Positions 45,807-56,400 of a DNA stretch of 64,000 bases are shown here, piece by piece; position 1 is the first letter of the stretch, and every line of letters starts with the position of its first letter. A program made the position numbers and the translations under genes. The DNA comes from Collimonas rhizosphaerae (GTDB lineage Bacteria; Pseudomonadota; Gammaproteobacteria; Burkholderiales; Burkholderiaceae_D), in the NCBI RefSeq assembly GCF_038896935.1, contig NZ_JBANDC010000014.1, positions 62,001 to 126,000 on the forward strand, read 5' to 3'. Under the pieces are notes generated by a model. The model searched no databases. It had not been told where the DNA came from and saw nothing but the letters and a program-made list of their open reading frames with translations.

Positions 45807-46564
45807 AGCAGCTGCGGTTCGCCTTGCGCCTGGCACGGGTGCTGCTACACCTGCTCGTCGGCCTGTGGACTTGCGCCACGGTGTTTCCCTTGACCGACAG
45901 CGCAGGGCGGCAGCGGCGCATACGGCTGTGGTCGATCCAGCTGCTGGCGATCTGCCGGGTCCGGGTCACGCTGCGTAATCCGCAGGACAGTGTGGCCGCG
46001 GCGCGCGCCCTGATCGTCGCCAACCATGTTTCGTGGCTGGATATCTTCGTCATCAATTCGATCCAGACCTGCCAGTTCGTGGCCAAGTCGGATATCCGCG
46101 ACTGGCCCTTGATCGGCTGGCTGTGTGAAAAGGGCGGCACGATTTTTATCGCGCGCGGCAAGCAGCGCGATGTACGGCGCATATTCCAGGGGCTGGTGAC
46201 CAGTATTGAAGCAGGCGCGCGGGTTGCCTTCTTCCCTGAGGGGACCACGGCGGCGCAGGGTTCGCTCCTGCCTTTCCACGCCAACCTGTTCGAAGCCGCG
46301 CTCGACGCCAAGGTGCCGGTGCAGCCGTATGCCTTGCGCTACCTGGATGAACACGGAGCGCTGCATCCGGCTGCGGATTTTATCGGCGACATGACGTTTG
46401 CCGAAAGCATGCTGGCGATCCTGAAAGCGCCGTCGATGAGAGCTGAGCTGATCCAGCTGGCGCCTATCGATACGACCGGATCGCATCGCCGCGACCTGGC
46501 CGTCCTCGCGCGTACTTCGATTGCCGAGGCGTTGGAGATCACGGAAAAGGAAGGGGTCGCCTAG
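45803..46564 (+). CDS. 1-acylglycerol-3-phosphate acyltransferase family protein (PlsC-like)
   Basis: An inner-membrane acyltransferase probably making phosphatidic acid or a related acylated lipid. The 253-residue protein has the catalytic HX4D motif NHVSWLD (His75, Asp80) and the glycerol-phosphate binding block FFPEGTTAAQGS near residue 142. An N-terminal hydrophobic segment lies at about residues 10-30. It overlaps pyrC' by four bases. Its stop codon lies inside a 14-bp tandem repeat that extends into the intergenic space before apaH. ORF order pyrC'-plsC is conserved in Burkholderiales. Confidence 0.9.
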   Translation: MKQLRFALRLARVLLHLLVGLWTCATVFPLTDSAGRQRRIRLWSIQLLAICRVRVTLRNPQDSVAAARALIVANHVSWLDIFVINSIQTCQFVAKSDIRDWPLIGWLCEKGGTIFIARGKQRDVRRIFQGLVTSIEAGARVAFFPEGTTAAQGSLLPFHANLFEAALDAKVPVQPYALRYLDEHGALHPAADFIGDMTFAESMLAILKAPSMRAELIQLAPIDTTGSHRRDLAVLARTSIAEALEITEKEGVA

Positions 46565-46594
46565 ACGGGGTCGCCCAGACGGGGTCGCCTAGAC
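46553..46594. repeat. Three 14-bp tandem repeats spanning the acyltransferase stop codon
   Basis: Units are GGGGTCGCCTAGAC (46553-46566), GGGGTCGCCCAGAC (46567-46580) and GGGGTCGCCTAGAC (46581-46594). Unit 1 holds the TAG stop. Units 1 and 3 are identical; unit 2 has one change, T to C. Because 14 is not a multiple of 3, slippage would alter the C-terminus if it moved the stop. Confidence 0.95.
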
Positions 46595-46612
46595 GCGGTA
46601 GAAACCTGAGTT

Positions 46613-47446
46613 TTATCCCGGCCGCTGCGCTTGCGGGCAGCTGACCTGAAACAGCTGCCGGTCGGCCAGCCGTACCGCGGTAAGCTTGCCGCCCCACACG
46701 CAGCCGGTATCCAGTCCTATCAGGTTCGGCCTGAGCACCAGCCCCAGGGTCGACCAATGGCCGTACACCACCGTCACGTCCTGGGTCTGCCGTTGCGGCA
46801 CATCGAACCAGGGCAGGTAGCCGGGCATGGAGATGCCGGTGCTTTCCTTGGCCGCCAGCTCCATGGTTCCGTCCTCAGTGCAAAACCGCAATCGCGTCAA
46901 CGCGTTGACGATGCAGCGCAAGCGTTCGTTGCCTTGCAGCGCATCGTCCCAGCGCAAGGGCTGGTTGCCATACATTTCGCTCAAAAAGCCGACCCAATGC
47001 GGGCCGCGCAGCACAGCCTCGACTTCCTGCGCCAGCGCGACCGTCTTGGCGGCGGACCATTGCGGCAGCACGCCGGCATGCAAGAACAGATGGTCCTGTT
47101 CCTGTAGCGCCAGCGGCCGCTGCCTGAGCCAGTCAAGCAGTTCGTCGCGATCGGGCGCGTCCAGGATCTCTTGCAGCGTGTCGGCCTTGTGCAGTTTGCG
47201 GATGCCGTGCGCGGCCGCCAGCAGGTGCAGGTCGTGGTTGCCGAGCAGGGCCTGGGCGCGATCGCCGAGGGAGCGGATCAGCCTGAGCGTCGCCAGCGAT
47301 TGCGGGCCGCGGTTGACCAGGTCGCCGACGAAAATCAGGCGTGCATCCGGGGTGGCTGCGTCGATGCGCTCCAGCAGGTTCAGCAGGCTTTGGTGGCAGC
47401 CTTGCAAATCGCCGACGGCATATAGGGTAGGACTGATGGATGTCAT
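46613..47446 (-). CDS. apaH: Symmetrical bis(5'-nucleosyl)-tetraphosphatase
   Basis: ApaH hydrolyses Ap4A to two ADP and can remove Np4 caps from RNA. The 277-residue protein has the calcineurin-like metal motifs: VGDLQGCHQSL, FVGDLVNRGPQSL and ALLGNHDLHLLA, with a later VVYGHWSTLGL. I placed the start at 47446 (MTSISPTLYAVGD), seven codons inside the longest frame, because the metal-binding domain begins almost at once in other ApaH proteins. It is convergent with the acyltransferase gene. Confidence 0.94.
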   Translation of the reverse strand: MTSISPTLYAVGDLQGCHQSLLNLLERIDAATPDARLIFVGDLVNRGPQSLATLRLIRSLGDRAQALLGNHDLHLLAAAHGIRKLHKADTLQEILDAPDRDELLDWLRQRPLALQEQDHLFLHAGVLPQWSAAKTVALAQEVEAVLRGPHWVGFLSEMYGNQPLRWDDALQGNERLRCIVNALTRLRFCTEDGTMELAAKESTGISMPGYLPWFDVPQRQTQDVTVVYGHWSTLGLVLRPNLIGLDTGCVWGGKLTAVRLADRQLFQVSCPQAQRPG

Positions 47447-47811
47447 ATTTTGCAGCGATGGCAGCAATGGAGTCCGCCATTGTAGATCGCTAGCCGGTTT
47501 TTCAGATACCTATTGTGGTTTGGCCGCAAGAGCAATACAGGATGGGCAATGTGGCACTTCCAAGGTTTGTTGTGGTCTGAAGCTTACTATTTAATGTCCA
47601 GTGTTGTTGAGTTGTTATTTCGCAACAATTTGTTACATTGCTTACCGCTCTGTACTTGGTCAAATGCGGGGAAATGATATTTAGGTAACTTATATTGCTT
47701 GCGAATAGTGGATAATTCAAGGTTACGCACGAATTTGGTGATTTCGAAGAAATGCGCGGTATCCGCTGATTGCGGCGCAAGGCTTCAGAACTCTATTTTT
47801 AGGATATATAC
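47447..47811. other. 365-bp AT-rich region between apaH and the polysaccharide locus
   Basis: This gap separates divergent apaH and rfbB and should hold both promoters. I see no ORF worth calling, no JUMPstart/ops-like GGCGGTAG, and no terminator. GATAAT at 47711-47716 is a possible -10 box for rfbB but lacks a convincing -35. AGGA precedes the rfbB ATG. A short inverted repeat TTGTTG...CAACAA lies near 47604-47627. Confidence 0.6.
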
Positions 47812-48891
47812 ATGATATTTATTACTGGCGGAGCGGGCTTTATCGGTTCCAATTTCGTACTCGACTGGCTGGCGCAAAATGACGAGCCGGTGATTAACTT
47901 CGATAAGCTGACTTACGCCGGAAATATCAACAACCTGGCGAGCGTTCGCCAGGATCCTCGCCATGTCTTTGTGCAGGGTGATATCGGCGATACAGCGCAG
48001 GTTGCCGCTCTCTTGGCGCAGCACAAGCCTCGCGCGATTGTCCATTTTGCGGCAGAAAGCCATGTCGACCGCTCGATCCACGGACCGGCGGCGTTCGTGG
48101 AAACCAACGTCAACGGCACGTTTGGCCTGCTGGAGGCTGCCCGTTCCTACTGGAGCGCCTTGCCCGATGCGGAAAAGGCGGGATTCCGCTTCCTGCATGT
48201 GTCGACCGACGAAGTCTATGGCACCCTCGGCCCCGACGATGCGCCGTTTACCGAAAACACACAGTACGCGCCCAACAGTCCGTACTCGGCATCGAAAGCG
48301 GCTTCCGATCACCTGGTCCGGTCTTATCACCACACCTACGGATTGCCGACGCTGACCACCAACTGCTCCAACAACTATGGTTCTTACCATTTCCCGGAAA
48401 AACTGATTCCGTTGATTATCACCAATGCCCGCGCCGGCAAGCCATTGCCGATATACGGCGACGGCCAGCAAGTGCGCGACTGGCTTTATGTAAGCGATCA
48501 CTGCGCAGCAATACGCCGCGTGCTGGAAGCGGGTAAACCGGGCGAGGTATACAACATCGGCGGCTGGAATGAGAAAGCCAACCTGGACGTGGTCCATACC
48601 TTGTGCGACATCCTGGATGAACTCGATCCGAAGGCGGCCGGCAGCTACCGCGACCAGATCACCTACGTTACCGACCGTCCCGGCCACGATCGCCGCTATG
48701 CCATCGACGCGCGCAAGATCGAACGCGAACTGGGCTGGAAGCCGGTGGAAACCTTTGATACCGGCATCCGCAAGACGGTCCAGTGGTACCTGTCCAACCA
48801 GGACTGGGTAAAGGATGTCCAGTCTGGCGACTATCTGAAATGGGTTGAAAAGAATTACGAGCAACGCCGAGGTTCTGAAGGGACTGCCTGA
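47812..48891 (+). CDS. rfbB: dTDP-glucose 4,6-dehydratase
   Basis: RfbB makes dTDP-4-keto-6-deoxyglucose, the second step to dTDP-L-rhamnose. The 359-residue SDR enzyme has the NAD loop ITGGAGFIGSNFV, the block FAAESHVDRSI, VSTDEVYGTLG, and the catalytic YSASKAASDHLV. Length matches the family. It heads the polysaccharide operon, and its stop overlaps rfbA by one base (TGATG). Confidence 0.97.
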   Translation: MIFITGGAGFIGSNFVLDWLAQNDEPVINFDKLTYAGNINNLASVRQDPRHVFVQGDIGDTAQVAALLAQHKPRAIVHFAAESHVDRSIHGPAAFVETNVNGTFGLLEAARSYWSALPDAEKAGFRFLHVSTDEVYGTLGPDDAPFTENTQYAPNSPYSASKAASDHLVRSYHHTYGLPTLTTNCSNNYGSYHFPEKLIPLIITNARAGKPLPIYGDGQQVRDWLYVSDHCAAIRRVLEAGKPGEVYNIGGWNEKANLDVVHTLCDILDELDPKAAGSYRDQITYVTDRPGHDRRYAIDARKIERELGWKPVETFDTGIRKTVQWYLSNQDWVKDVQSGDYLKWVEKNYEQRRGSEGTA

Positions 48892-49790
48892 TGACAACGC
48901 CAATTTCTCAAAGCCGTAAAGGAATTATTCTTGCGGGAGGTTCCGGCACGCGCCTGTATCCGGTCACCATGTCGATCTCCAAGCAATTGTTGCCGGTGTA
49001 CGACAAGCCGATGATCTACTACCCGCTGACTACGCTGATGTTGGCCGGCATAAGGGAGATCCTGATCATTTCGACGCCGCAGGACACGCCTCGCTTCAAA
49101 GAGCTGCTGGGCGACGGGCGGCAGTGGGGCATCGAGCTAAGCTATGCGGTGCAGCCGACGCCGGACGGCTTGGCGCAGGCATTCATCATCGGCCGGGATT
49201 TTGTCGGCGATGCATCCTCGGCCTTGATCCTGGGCGACAACATCTATTACGGCCACGATTTTGAAAGCCAGCTGAGCGAAGCTTCGGCGCGCACGGAAGG
49301 CTCCACCGTATTTGCCTATCATGTGCACGATCCCGAGCGCTATGGCGTGGTCGAATTCGATGACCAGCGCCGTGCCGTCAGCATTGAAGAAAAGCCCCTG
49401 AAGCCAAAATCGAATTACGCCGTGACCGGCCTGTATTTTTATGACCGCGAGGTATGCGACATCGCCGCAGGCATCAAGCCGTCGCCACGCGGAGAGCTGG
49501 AGATTACCGACGTCAATCGGGTCTACCTGGAGCGGCAACGCCTGAATGTCGAGCTGATGGGGCGCGGCATGGCATGGCTCGATACCGGGACCCATGAATC
49601 GTTGCTGGAAGCGGGGCAGTTCATCGCGACCATCGAGAATCGCCAGGGACTGAAAGTCGCCTGCCCGGAAGAAATCGCATACCGCAAAGGCTATATCAAT
49701 GCCGAACAACTTGACGCGCTAGCGCAACCGCTGAAGAAAAACGGCTACGGCCAGTATCTGATGCGTTTATTGACAGATAAGGTGTATTAA
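48891..49790 (+). CDS. rfbA: Glucose-1-phosphate thymidylyltransferase
   Basis: RfbA activates glucose-1-phosphate with dTTP to dTDP-glucose, the first step to dTDP-rhamnose. The 299-residue protein has the nucleotide loop GIILAGGSGTRLYPVT, KQLLPVYDKPMIYYPL, the metal Asp block LILGDNIYYGHDF and WLDTGTHESLLEA. It is normal in length, and rfbC follows after two bases. Confidence 0.97.
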   Translation: MTTPISQSRKGIILAGGSGTRLYPVTMSISKQLLPVYDKPMIYYPLTTLMLAGIREILIISTPQDTPRFKELLGDGRQWGIELSYAVQPTPDGLAQAFIIGRDFVGDASSALILGDNIYYGHDFESQLSEASARTEGSTVFAYHVHDPERYGVVEFDDQRRAVSIEEKPLKPKSNYAVTGLYFYDREVCDIAAGIKPSPRGELEITDVNRVYLERQRLNVELMGRGMAWLDTGTHESLLEAGQFIATIENRQGLKVACPEEIAYRKGYINAEQLDALAQPLKKNGYGQYLMRLLTDKVY

Positions 49791-49792
49791 CG

Positions 49793-50338
49793 ATGCAAAT
49801 ACAAGCCACGAGTATTCCCGACGTGCTGATTTTCGAGCCTAAGGTGTTTGGCGATGACCGGGGATTTTTCTACGAAAGCTTTAACGAACGCCGTTTCACC
49901 GAATTGAGCGGCGTCAGCAGCAGCTTTGTCCAGGACAATCACTCCAAGTCCGCCAGGAATGTGCTGCGCGGCTTGCATTACCAGATCCAGCAGCCGCAGG
50001 GAAAGCTGGTGCGCGTGGTCGCCGGAGAAGTGTTTGACGTTGCCGTCGATATCAGGAAAAACTCCGCCACTTTCGGCAAATGGGTGGGTGTTGTCTTGTC
50101 CGCGGAAAACAAGCGGCAATTGTGGGTGCCGCCCGGCTTTGCCCATGGTTTCGTGGTTACCAGCGAATCCGCCGAATTCCTTTATAAGACCACCGATTAC
50201 TGGGCGCCGGAACATGAGCGCTGCATCCTCTGGAACGACCCTGCGATCGGCATCGACTGGCCGATGCAAGGGGAGCCTTTGTTGTCGGGCAAGGACCAGG
50301 TCGGTAAATTGCTTGCGGATGCCGAGGTTTTTGCATGA
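49793..50338 (+). CDS. rfbC: dTDP-4-dehydrorhamnose 3,5-epimerase
   Basis: RfbC epimerises dTDP-4-keto-6-deoxyglucose at C3 and C5. The 181-residue cupin has the family blocks DDRGFFYESFNE, QDNHSKSARNVLRGLHYQ (catalytic His in RGLHYQ), VVAGEVFDVAVDIR and PPGFAHGFVV. Length is normal. It overlaps rfbD by four bases (ATGA). Confidence 0.97.
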   Translation: MQIQATSIPDVLIFEPKVFGDDRGFFYESFNERRFTELSGVSSSFVQDNHSKSARNVLRGLHYQIQQPQGKLVRVVAGEVFDVAVDIRKNSATFGKWVGVVLSAENKRQLWVPPGFAHGFVVTSESAEFLYKTTDYWAPEHERCILWNDPAIGIDWPMQGEPLLSGKDQVGKLLADAEVFA

Positions 50339-51228
50339 GGATACTGCTTACCGGGAAAACCGGTCAGGTCGGCCACGAGCTGGAACGCAGCCTGCGCGGC
50401 TTGGGTGAAATCATTGCACTGGACCGCAGCCAGATGGACCTGTCGGATCTCGACCAGGTGCGCGATGTCGTGCGCACCGTCAAGCCGGCGCTGATCATCA
50501 ATCCGGCCGCCTACACGGCGGTGGACAAGGCTGAGAGCGAACCGGAACTGGCGATGCGCATCAACGGCGAAGCACCGGGCGTCATGGCGGAAGAAGCCGG
50601 GAAAATCGGCGCTGCGATGATTCACTATTCGACCGACTATGTCTTCGATGGCAGTAAAGACCGGCCATACCTGGAAACCGATCCTACCTGTCCGGTCAAC
50701 GTCTATGGAAGCACCAAGCTGGCCGGCGAGCAGGCAATCCAGGCAGCAGGTATTCCACATCTGATTTTTCGCACCAGCTGGGTGTACGGCATGTACGGCA
50801 AGAATTTCTTGCTGACGATGATGCGCCTGGCGCAGGAGCGGGACGAATTGCGGATTGTGGCTGACCAGCACGGTTCGCCGACATGGAGCGGCACGATTGC
50901 CGACAGCACCGCAGCGGTCGTCGCCAAAAGCATCCAGGCGCCGGATGCTATTGACTGGCTGCGGCAGCACTCGGGAATCTATCACCTGACATGCCAGGGG
51001 CAAACCACATGGCATGGCTTCACGCAGGCGATCGTGGCAGCCACCATGACCGGCAAGACACCGGTCCTGACGCCGATTGCTACGCAAGACTATCCGTTGC
51101 CGGCCAAGCGTCCGGCGTACTCGGTGATGTCTGGAGAAAAATTTATCCGCAATTTTTCAGATTTGCCGAGTTGGGAAAATGCTTTGGCATCCTGCCTTCA
51201 AAAAAAGACAGGGTCGGATAATCTATGA
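50335..51228 (+). CDS. rfbD: dTDP-4-dehydrorhamnose reductase
   Basis: RfbD performs the last reduction to dTDP-L-rhamnose. The 297-residue SDR protein has MRILLTGKTGQVGHELERS (nucleotide loop GKTGQVG), NPAAYTAVDKAESE, YSTDYVFDGSK and the catalytic YGSTKLAGEQAI. With rfbB, rfbA and rfbC it completes the rhamnose set, so the polysaccharide probably contains L-rhamnose or a derived sugar. Its stop overlaps the ABC permease gene (ATGA). Confidence 0.97.
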   Translation: MRILLTGKTGQVGHELERSLRGLGEIIALDRSQMDLSDLDQVRDVVRTVKPALIINPAAYTAVDKAESEPELAMRINGEAPGVMAEEAGKIGAAMIHYSTDYVFDGSKDRPYLETDPTCPVNVYGSTKLAGEQAIQAAGIPHLIFRTSWVYGMYGKNFLLTMMRLAQERDELRIVADQHGSPTWSGTIADSTAAVVAKSIQAPDAIDWLRQHSGIYHLTCQGQTTWHGFTQAIVAATMTGKTPVLTPIATQDYPLPAKRPAYSVMSGEKFIRNFSDLPSWENALASCLQKKTGSDNL

Positions 51229-52052
51229 ACCCTCATGCAATCCAGCCAGCTTCCTTGCAGTCGCTTGCCAAGAGCGTTTGGCATAACCGCCAGCTTATTT
51301 TCCAGATGGCGCGGCGCGAGGTCGTGGGCCGCTACAAAGGGTCCGTACTGGGACTGGCGTGGTCTTTCTTCAATCCAGTCTTCATGCTGAGCGTATATAC
51401 GTTCGTTTTTTCGGAAATATTCAAGTCTCGCTGGGCCGGCGCCGGCGAAAGCAAAACCCAGTTTGCCGTGCTGCTGTTTGTCGGCATGATTGTGCAGGGT
51501 TTGTTTTCCGAGGTGCTCAACCGTGCTCCAAGCCTGATTGTTTCCAATGTCAACTATGTAAAGAAGGTTGTATTTCCAATCGAAATACTGCCGATAGTCG
51601 CAATGGGGGCAGCGCTGTTTCACAGCCTGATCAGCCTGAGCGTGCTGCTGGTTGCTTTTGCGATTTTCAACGGTTACCTGCAATGGACGGCGGTGTTTGC
51701 GCCTCTTGTATTGTTGCCGCTGATTATCCTGATTGTCGGTTTTGCCTGGATGCTGGCGTCTTTGGGCGTATTCCTGCGCGATGTCGGCCAGACCATCACC
51801 ATTATCACGACCGTGCTGATGTTCCTCTCCCCGGTCTTTTATCCGGTGAGCGCCGTGCCGGAACGATTCCGCGTATGGATCATGGCTAATCCTTTGACGT
51901 TCATCATCGAACAAGCTCGCGAAGTGCTCATCTGGGGACATTTCCCGGATTGGACCGGCCTGGGTATCTATACGCTTGCTGCTGTAGCCGTTGCATGGGC
52001 AGGGTATGCCTGGTTCCAGAAGACCAAGAAGGGTTTTGCCGATGTCCTCTAA
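51225..52052 (+). CDS. O-antigen ABC transporter permease (Wzm type)
   Basis: The membrane half of an ABC-2 type polysaccharide exporter, which moves undecaprenyl-linked O-antigen or capsule to the periplasm. The 275-residue protein begins with a cytoplasmic helix (RREVVGRYKGSVLGLAWSFF) typical of this family and then has six predicted membrane segments. The next gene is its ATPase; the two overlap by 11 bases. Choice of ABC export implies chain completion in the cytoplasm and, often, a terminal modification that the exporter recognises. Confidence 0.93.
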   Translation: MNPHAIQPASLQSLAKSVWHNRQLIFQMARREVVGRYKGSVLGLAWSFFNPVFMLSVYTFVFSEIFKSRWAGAGESKTQFAVLLFVGMIVQGLFSEVLNRAPSLIVSNVNYVKKVVFPIEILPIVAMGAALFHSLISLSVLLVAFAIFNGYLQWTAVFAPLVLLPLIILIVGFAWMLASLGVFLRDVGQTITIITTVLMFLSPVFYPVSAVPERFRVWIMANPLTFIIEQAREVLIWGHFPDWTGLGIYTLAAVAVAWAGYAWFQKTKKGFADVL

Positions 52053-53463
52053 AGAACTGAATATGCCGGTCGAGGCGGCGAGGGCATGCAGCGAGAGCGA
52101 GCATGGCGCGATCGCTATCCGCGTCAAGAATCTCAGCAAGTGCTACCAGATCTACGAAAATCCGCGCGACCGCCTCAAGCAGTTTGTCATGCCGCGCCTG
52201 CAGCGCCTCGGCGGCCGGTCGCAGCAGCAGTATTACCGGGAATTCTGGGCCCTGAAAGACGTCTCGTTCGAGATCAAGAAGGGCGACAGCATCGGTATCA
52301 TCGGACGCAACGGATCGGGCAAATCCACACTACTGCAAATCGTCTGCGGCACGCTGCATCCTAGCAACGGCCAGATTGAAGTGAATGGCCGTGTTGCCGC
52401 GTTGCTGGAACTGGGATCCGGCTTCAATCCGGAGTTCACCGGCAGGGAAAATGTCTTCATGAATGCGAGCGTCCTGGGATTGACGCGTCAGCAGACAGAG
52501 GCCAGGTTTGCTGAAATAGAGGCATTCGCGGATATCGGCGATTTTATCGACCAGCCGGTCAAGACTTATTCCAGCGGGATGATGGTGCGTCTTGCCTTCG
52601 CGGTCATCGCTCACGTCGACGCCGATATTCTCGTCATCGATGAAGCGCTGGCAGTCGGCGATGCGTTTTTCACGCAAAAATGCATGCGGTTTTTACGCGC
52701 CTTCATGAAAACCGGAACGGTCCTCTTTGTCAGCCATGACACGAGCGCAGTCAAGAGTCTTTGCAACCATGCCATCTGGATAGAAAAAGGCAAGGCGCTG
52801 CAGGAAGGCAGTCCCAAGGATGTGTGCGAATCGTACCTGGAGGCATTTTACGAGGCGCAGCAAGGGAAGAGCAGCACCACCAAGCTCAAAGCCATCAAAA
52901 CCCGCGACAGCGACCGTCCGCAAAAAGACCAGCGGCTGGCGTTCATCAACGCCAGCAACCTGCGCAATGATCTGCAGGTGTTCAAGTTTGATCCCGAGGC
53001 GGGGTCGTTCGGCAACGGCGGCGCGCAAATCACGGCTGTCGAATTCCTGGACAAAGATGATTCTCCGCTGTCCTGGGTGGTCGGCGGCGAGCTGGTTACG
53101 CTGGCCGTGCAGGCAACTGCGCACGAGCGGCTAAACGGCCCGATCATCGGTTTTTATATCAAGGATCGCCTGGGACAGTCTTTGTTTGGAGACAATACCT
53201 ACCTGAGCCACGTGGATGAACAACTGGTCGGAGCGGCGGGAGACGAACTGCGGGCGGAATTCACCTTTTTGATGCCGGTGCTGCCGCCGGGGGATTACAG
53301 CGTGAATGTGGCCATTGCCAGCGGAACGCAAGAACAGCATATCCAGCATCACTGGATCACGGATGCGGTGATGTTCAAGTCGGAATCGAGCAGTTCATCC
53401 ACCGGCCTGATTGGCATACCGATGCAGCAGATAAAACTTGATGTAGCAAGGAATTTGACGTGA
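52042..53463 (+). CDS. O-antigen ABC transporter ATP-binding protein with C-terminal Wzt domain
   Basis: The ATPase partner of the permease. With the start at 52042 it has 473 residues. Walker A is GRNGSGKS (88-95), the signature YSSGM is near 175, and Walker B ILVIDE is near 197. The C-terminal part (from about residue 320, GNGGAQITAVEFLDKDDS) resembles the Wzt carbohydrate-binding domain that reads the chain-end modification before export. A start at 52063 (MPVEAARACSE) is also possible. The following methyltransferase fusion could supply the chain-end mark, as methyl caps do in E. coli O8/O9. Confidence 0.92.
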   Translation: MSSKELNMPVEAARACSESEHGAIAIRVKNLSKCYQIYENPRDRLKQFVMPRLQRLGGRSQQQYYREFWALKDVSFEIKKGDSIGIIGRNGSGKSTLLQIVCGTLHPSNGQIEVNGRVAALLELGSGFNPEFTGRENVFMNASVLGLTRQQTEARFAEIEAFADIGDFIDQPVKTYSSGMMVRLAFAVIAHVDADILVIDEALAVGDAFFTQKCMRFLRAFMKTGTVLFVSHDTSAVKSLCNHAIWIEKGKALQEGSPKDVCESYLEAFYEAQQGKSSTTKLKAIKTRDSDRPQKDQRLAFINASNLRNDLQVFKFDPEAGSFGNGGAQITAVEFLDKDDSPLSWVVGGELVTLAVQATAHERLNGPIIGFYIKDRLGQSLFGDNTYLSHVDEQLVGAAGDELRAEFTFLMPVLPPGDYSVNVAIASGTQEQHIQHHWITDAVMFKSESSSSSTGLIGIPMQQIKLDVARNLT

Positions 53464-56400
53464 CGACAGAACTAGACGGTTTGGAATTTACGGGTGAACG
53501 CTTCGTGCCCGAAGAGCAGGGCAATATCGTGCTTGAACATCTGCACCGGTATTTGCAGGCGTGTGAAATTGCCGGCGGCAAGGTGGTGCTGGATATCGCC
53601 AGCGGCGAAGGCTATGGTTCCGCCATGCTCGCCAACAAGGCGCTGCAGGTAATCGGCGTCGATATATCGGAAGAGGCGGTCGAACACGCCAAGAATCGCT
53701 ACCAGAAGAAAAACCTGGAATACCGGGTAGGCAGCTGCGCCAGCATCCCGCTGCCCGACGCAAGCGTCGACATGATCGTGAGCTTCGAGACCATCGAGCA
53801 TCACGACCAGCACGAAGAGATGATGCAGGAATTCAAGCGGGTGTTGCGTCCGAACGGAGTGGTGCTGATTTCCAGTCCCGACAAATACCATTATTCGATT
53901 GAGCCTGGATACAGCAATCCCTATCACGTCAAGGAACTGCTCGAGCAAGAGTTCAAGCAGCTGCTTGGAAATTACTTTAAAAATACCAGCTACTTTGGGC
54001 AACGCATCGTATACGGATCGGGCATATTTTCGGAATCGATGGCCACGCGTTCATCGAGCTATTCGTACCAGGGCAAGATCGTAGGCCAGGTGCCTGGAAT
54101 GAGCAAGCCGGTATATTGGGTCGCAATTGCGTCCGACGGCGAGCTGCCTGTGCTGGCGTCGGGAATGCTGGAACAGCCCATTAACGATTCGGAGCTGATT
54201 CGGGAATGGAGCCGGGTCGTGGCTGAAAGAGATGGGCAGATCCGTGAGTGGTCCAGGGTTGCAACGGAAAGAAACAGGCAGCTGGTTAATATGCAGCAAA
54301 TAGTGAACCAGCTTGAGCGCCGGGTTTCTACCTTGAGTACTGAGACGGTGAAACGTGGCGAATGGGCTGTGGATCTGGATCTGCAGTTGCAGCAGGCGCA
54401 AGCCGAATTATCCAGCCTGACGTCAAGTCACTCCTGGAAAATCACAATGCCGTTGAGAGAAAGCCGGCGTTGGCTGACGCATCCGGTGGCACAAGCCAAG
54501 CGCTATGTCAAATTTGCAGCCCGTACCGGCAGAGCGCTCTATTTACGTCTGCCATTAAGTGAAGAAACAAGAGCAGGACACCGATCGGCGCTGGAAAAAT
54601 ATGCGCCCCGCTTGCTGCGGGCCAGCCTCGGACAAATTGTTCCTCCAGCTCCGCTTCAGGCGAGGGCTGTCGTTGGAACACCATACTCAGAGTTCGATCT
54701 CAGCAAAAACAAGATTGAACTGGCAACTTCGCTGACGCCGCTTGTTTCCGTCATCGTGCCTATTTATGGCAAGAGCAACTACACGCTGCGCTGCCTGGCG
54801 TCGATTGCTGCACATTCGCCTGCGCTGGCGTTCGAGATTATCGTGGTTGACGATTGCTCGCCGGATGACTCCGCCAATATTTTGCGAGGCATAAAAGGCA
54901 TACGGCTGATCTCGAATCAGGAAAACCAAGGTTTCATCCGTTCCTGCAATCTCGGCGCCAAGGCAGCCAACGGCCAATATTTATGCTTCCTCAACAACGA
55001 CACTGAAGTCACTTCCGGGTGGCTCGATGAGCTGCTCCGGACTTTCCGAGAGTTTCCCGGAACGGGATTGGTTGGCTCCAAGCTGGTATACCCGGACGGC
55101 AGTTTGCAGGAAGCCGGCGGCATTATCTGGCAAGACGGCAGCGCCTGGAATTTCGGCCGCAACCAGGACCAATTGCAGCCCATGTACAACTACGCCCGCG
55201 AGGTTGACTATTGTTCCGGCGCGTCCATCATGTTGACCAAGTCCCTGTTTGAGGAACTTGGCGGTTTTGACGAGCACTATCTTCCAGCATATTGCGAGGA
55301 CTCCGATCTTGCACTCAAGATTCGCGACCGGGGATATCGCGTCATTTATCAGCCTCTCTCCGTCGTCGTCCACTATGAGGGCATTACTTCAGGCACGGAT
55401 ACCGGACAGGGCGCCAAGGCTTATCAGGTAGCAAATCTGCAAAAGCAGTTTCAGCGCTGGCAAAAGCGCCTGGCCAGCCACCAGGCGAACGGTGTCGATG
55501 TCGATGACGCGAAAGACCGCATGGCCAAGCGCCGCGTACTGGTGTTGGATCATTGCACGCCGACTCCCGACCAGGATGCCGGCTCGGTCATTACATTCAA
55601 CTTGCTGCTTTTGTTGCGCGAGATGGATTTCCAGGTGACCTTCATTCCTGAAAATAATTTCTTGTACTTGCCCGACTACACGTCTGCGCTGCAGCGCGCC
55701 GGGATTGAAGTGCTTTACGCGCCGTATTGCAATTCGGTCAAGCAGCATGTGATCGAAGTCGGGGAGCGTTATGACCTGGTCTTCATGTTCCGGCCCATGG
55801 TTGTTGTGAATCATCTTGATGTGGTGCGCCGGTGGTGTCCGCAGGCCAAGGTGCTATTCCATACTGTCGATTTGCACTATCTGAGAATGTCCAGGGAAGC
55901 AGACATGCTTGGCGATGCAGTGAAGCAGGAAGAATCGGAGCAAATGAAGAAAGTGGAGTTCGACGGCATTCGTGGGGCTGACGCAAGCATTGTGGTCAGC
56001 GTGACCGAGCAAGAAATTCTGCGTCGAGAATTGCCTGATCAGAAAATTCATGTTTTCCCGTTGATCATGGATATTCGCGGCACGGATAAAACATTCAACG
56101 ACCGGTGCGATATCGTATTCGTAGGCGGTTATCAGCATGTGCCGAATATCGACGCGGTGATCTACTTCGTGACTGAGATAATGCCGATCCTGCGCCAGAA
56201 ATTGCCGGGAGTTCGGTTTTATGCGGTGGGCAGCAACGTGCCGGAGCAGATCGAAGCATTGGCCAGCGAGGATGTCATCATCACCGGATTTGTCGAAGAC
56301 CTGTCGCCGCTGCTTGATCGCATGCGTGTGTCGGTAGCGCCACTGCGTTTTGGCGCCGGCATCAAAGGCAAGATCGGCACGTCGATGGCCGCTGGATTGC

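Noticed and set aside
47600..47630. Inverted repeat TTGTTG...CAACAA before rfbB
   Set aside because: Six-base arms in an AT-rich region can arise by chance, and there is no second copy.
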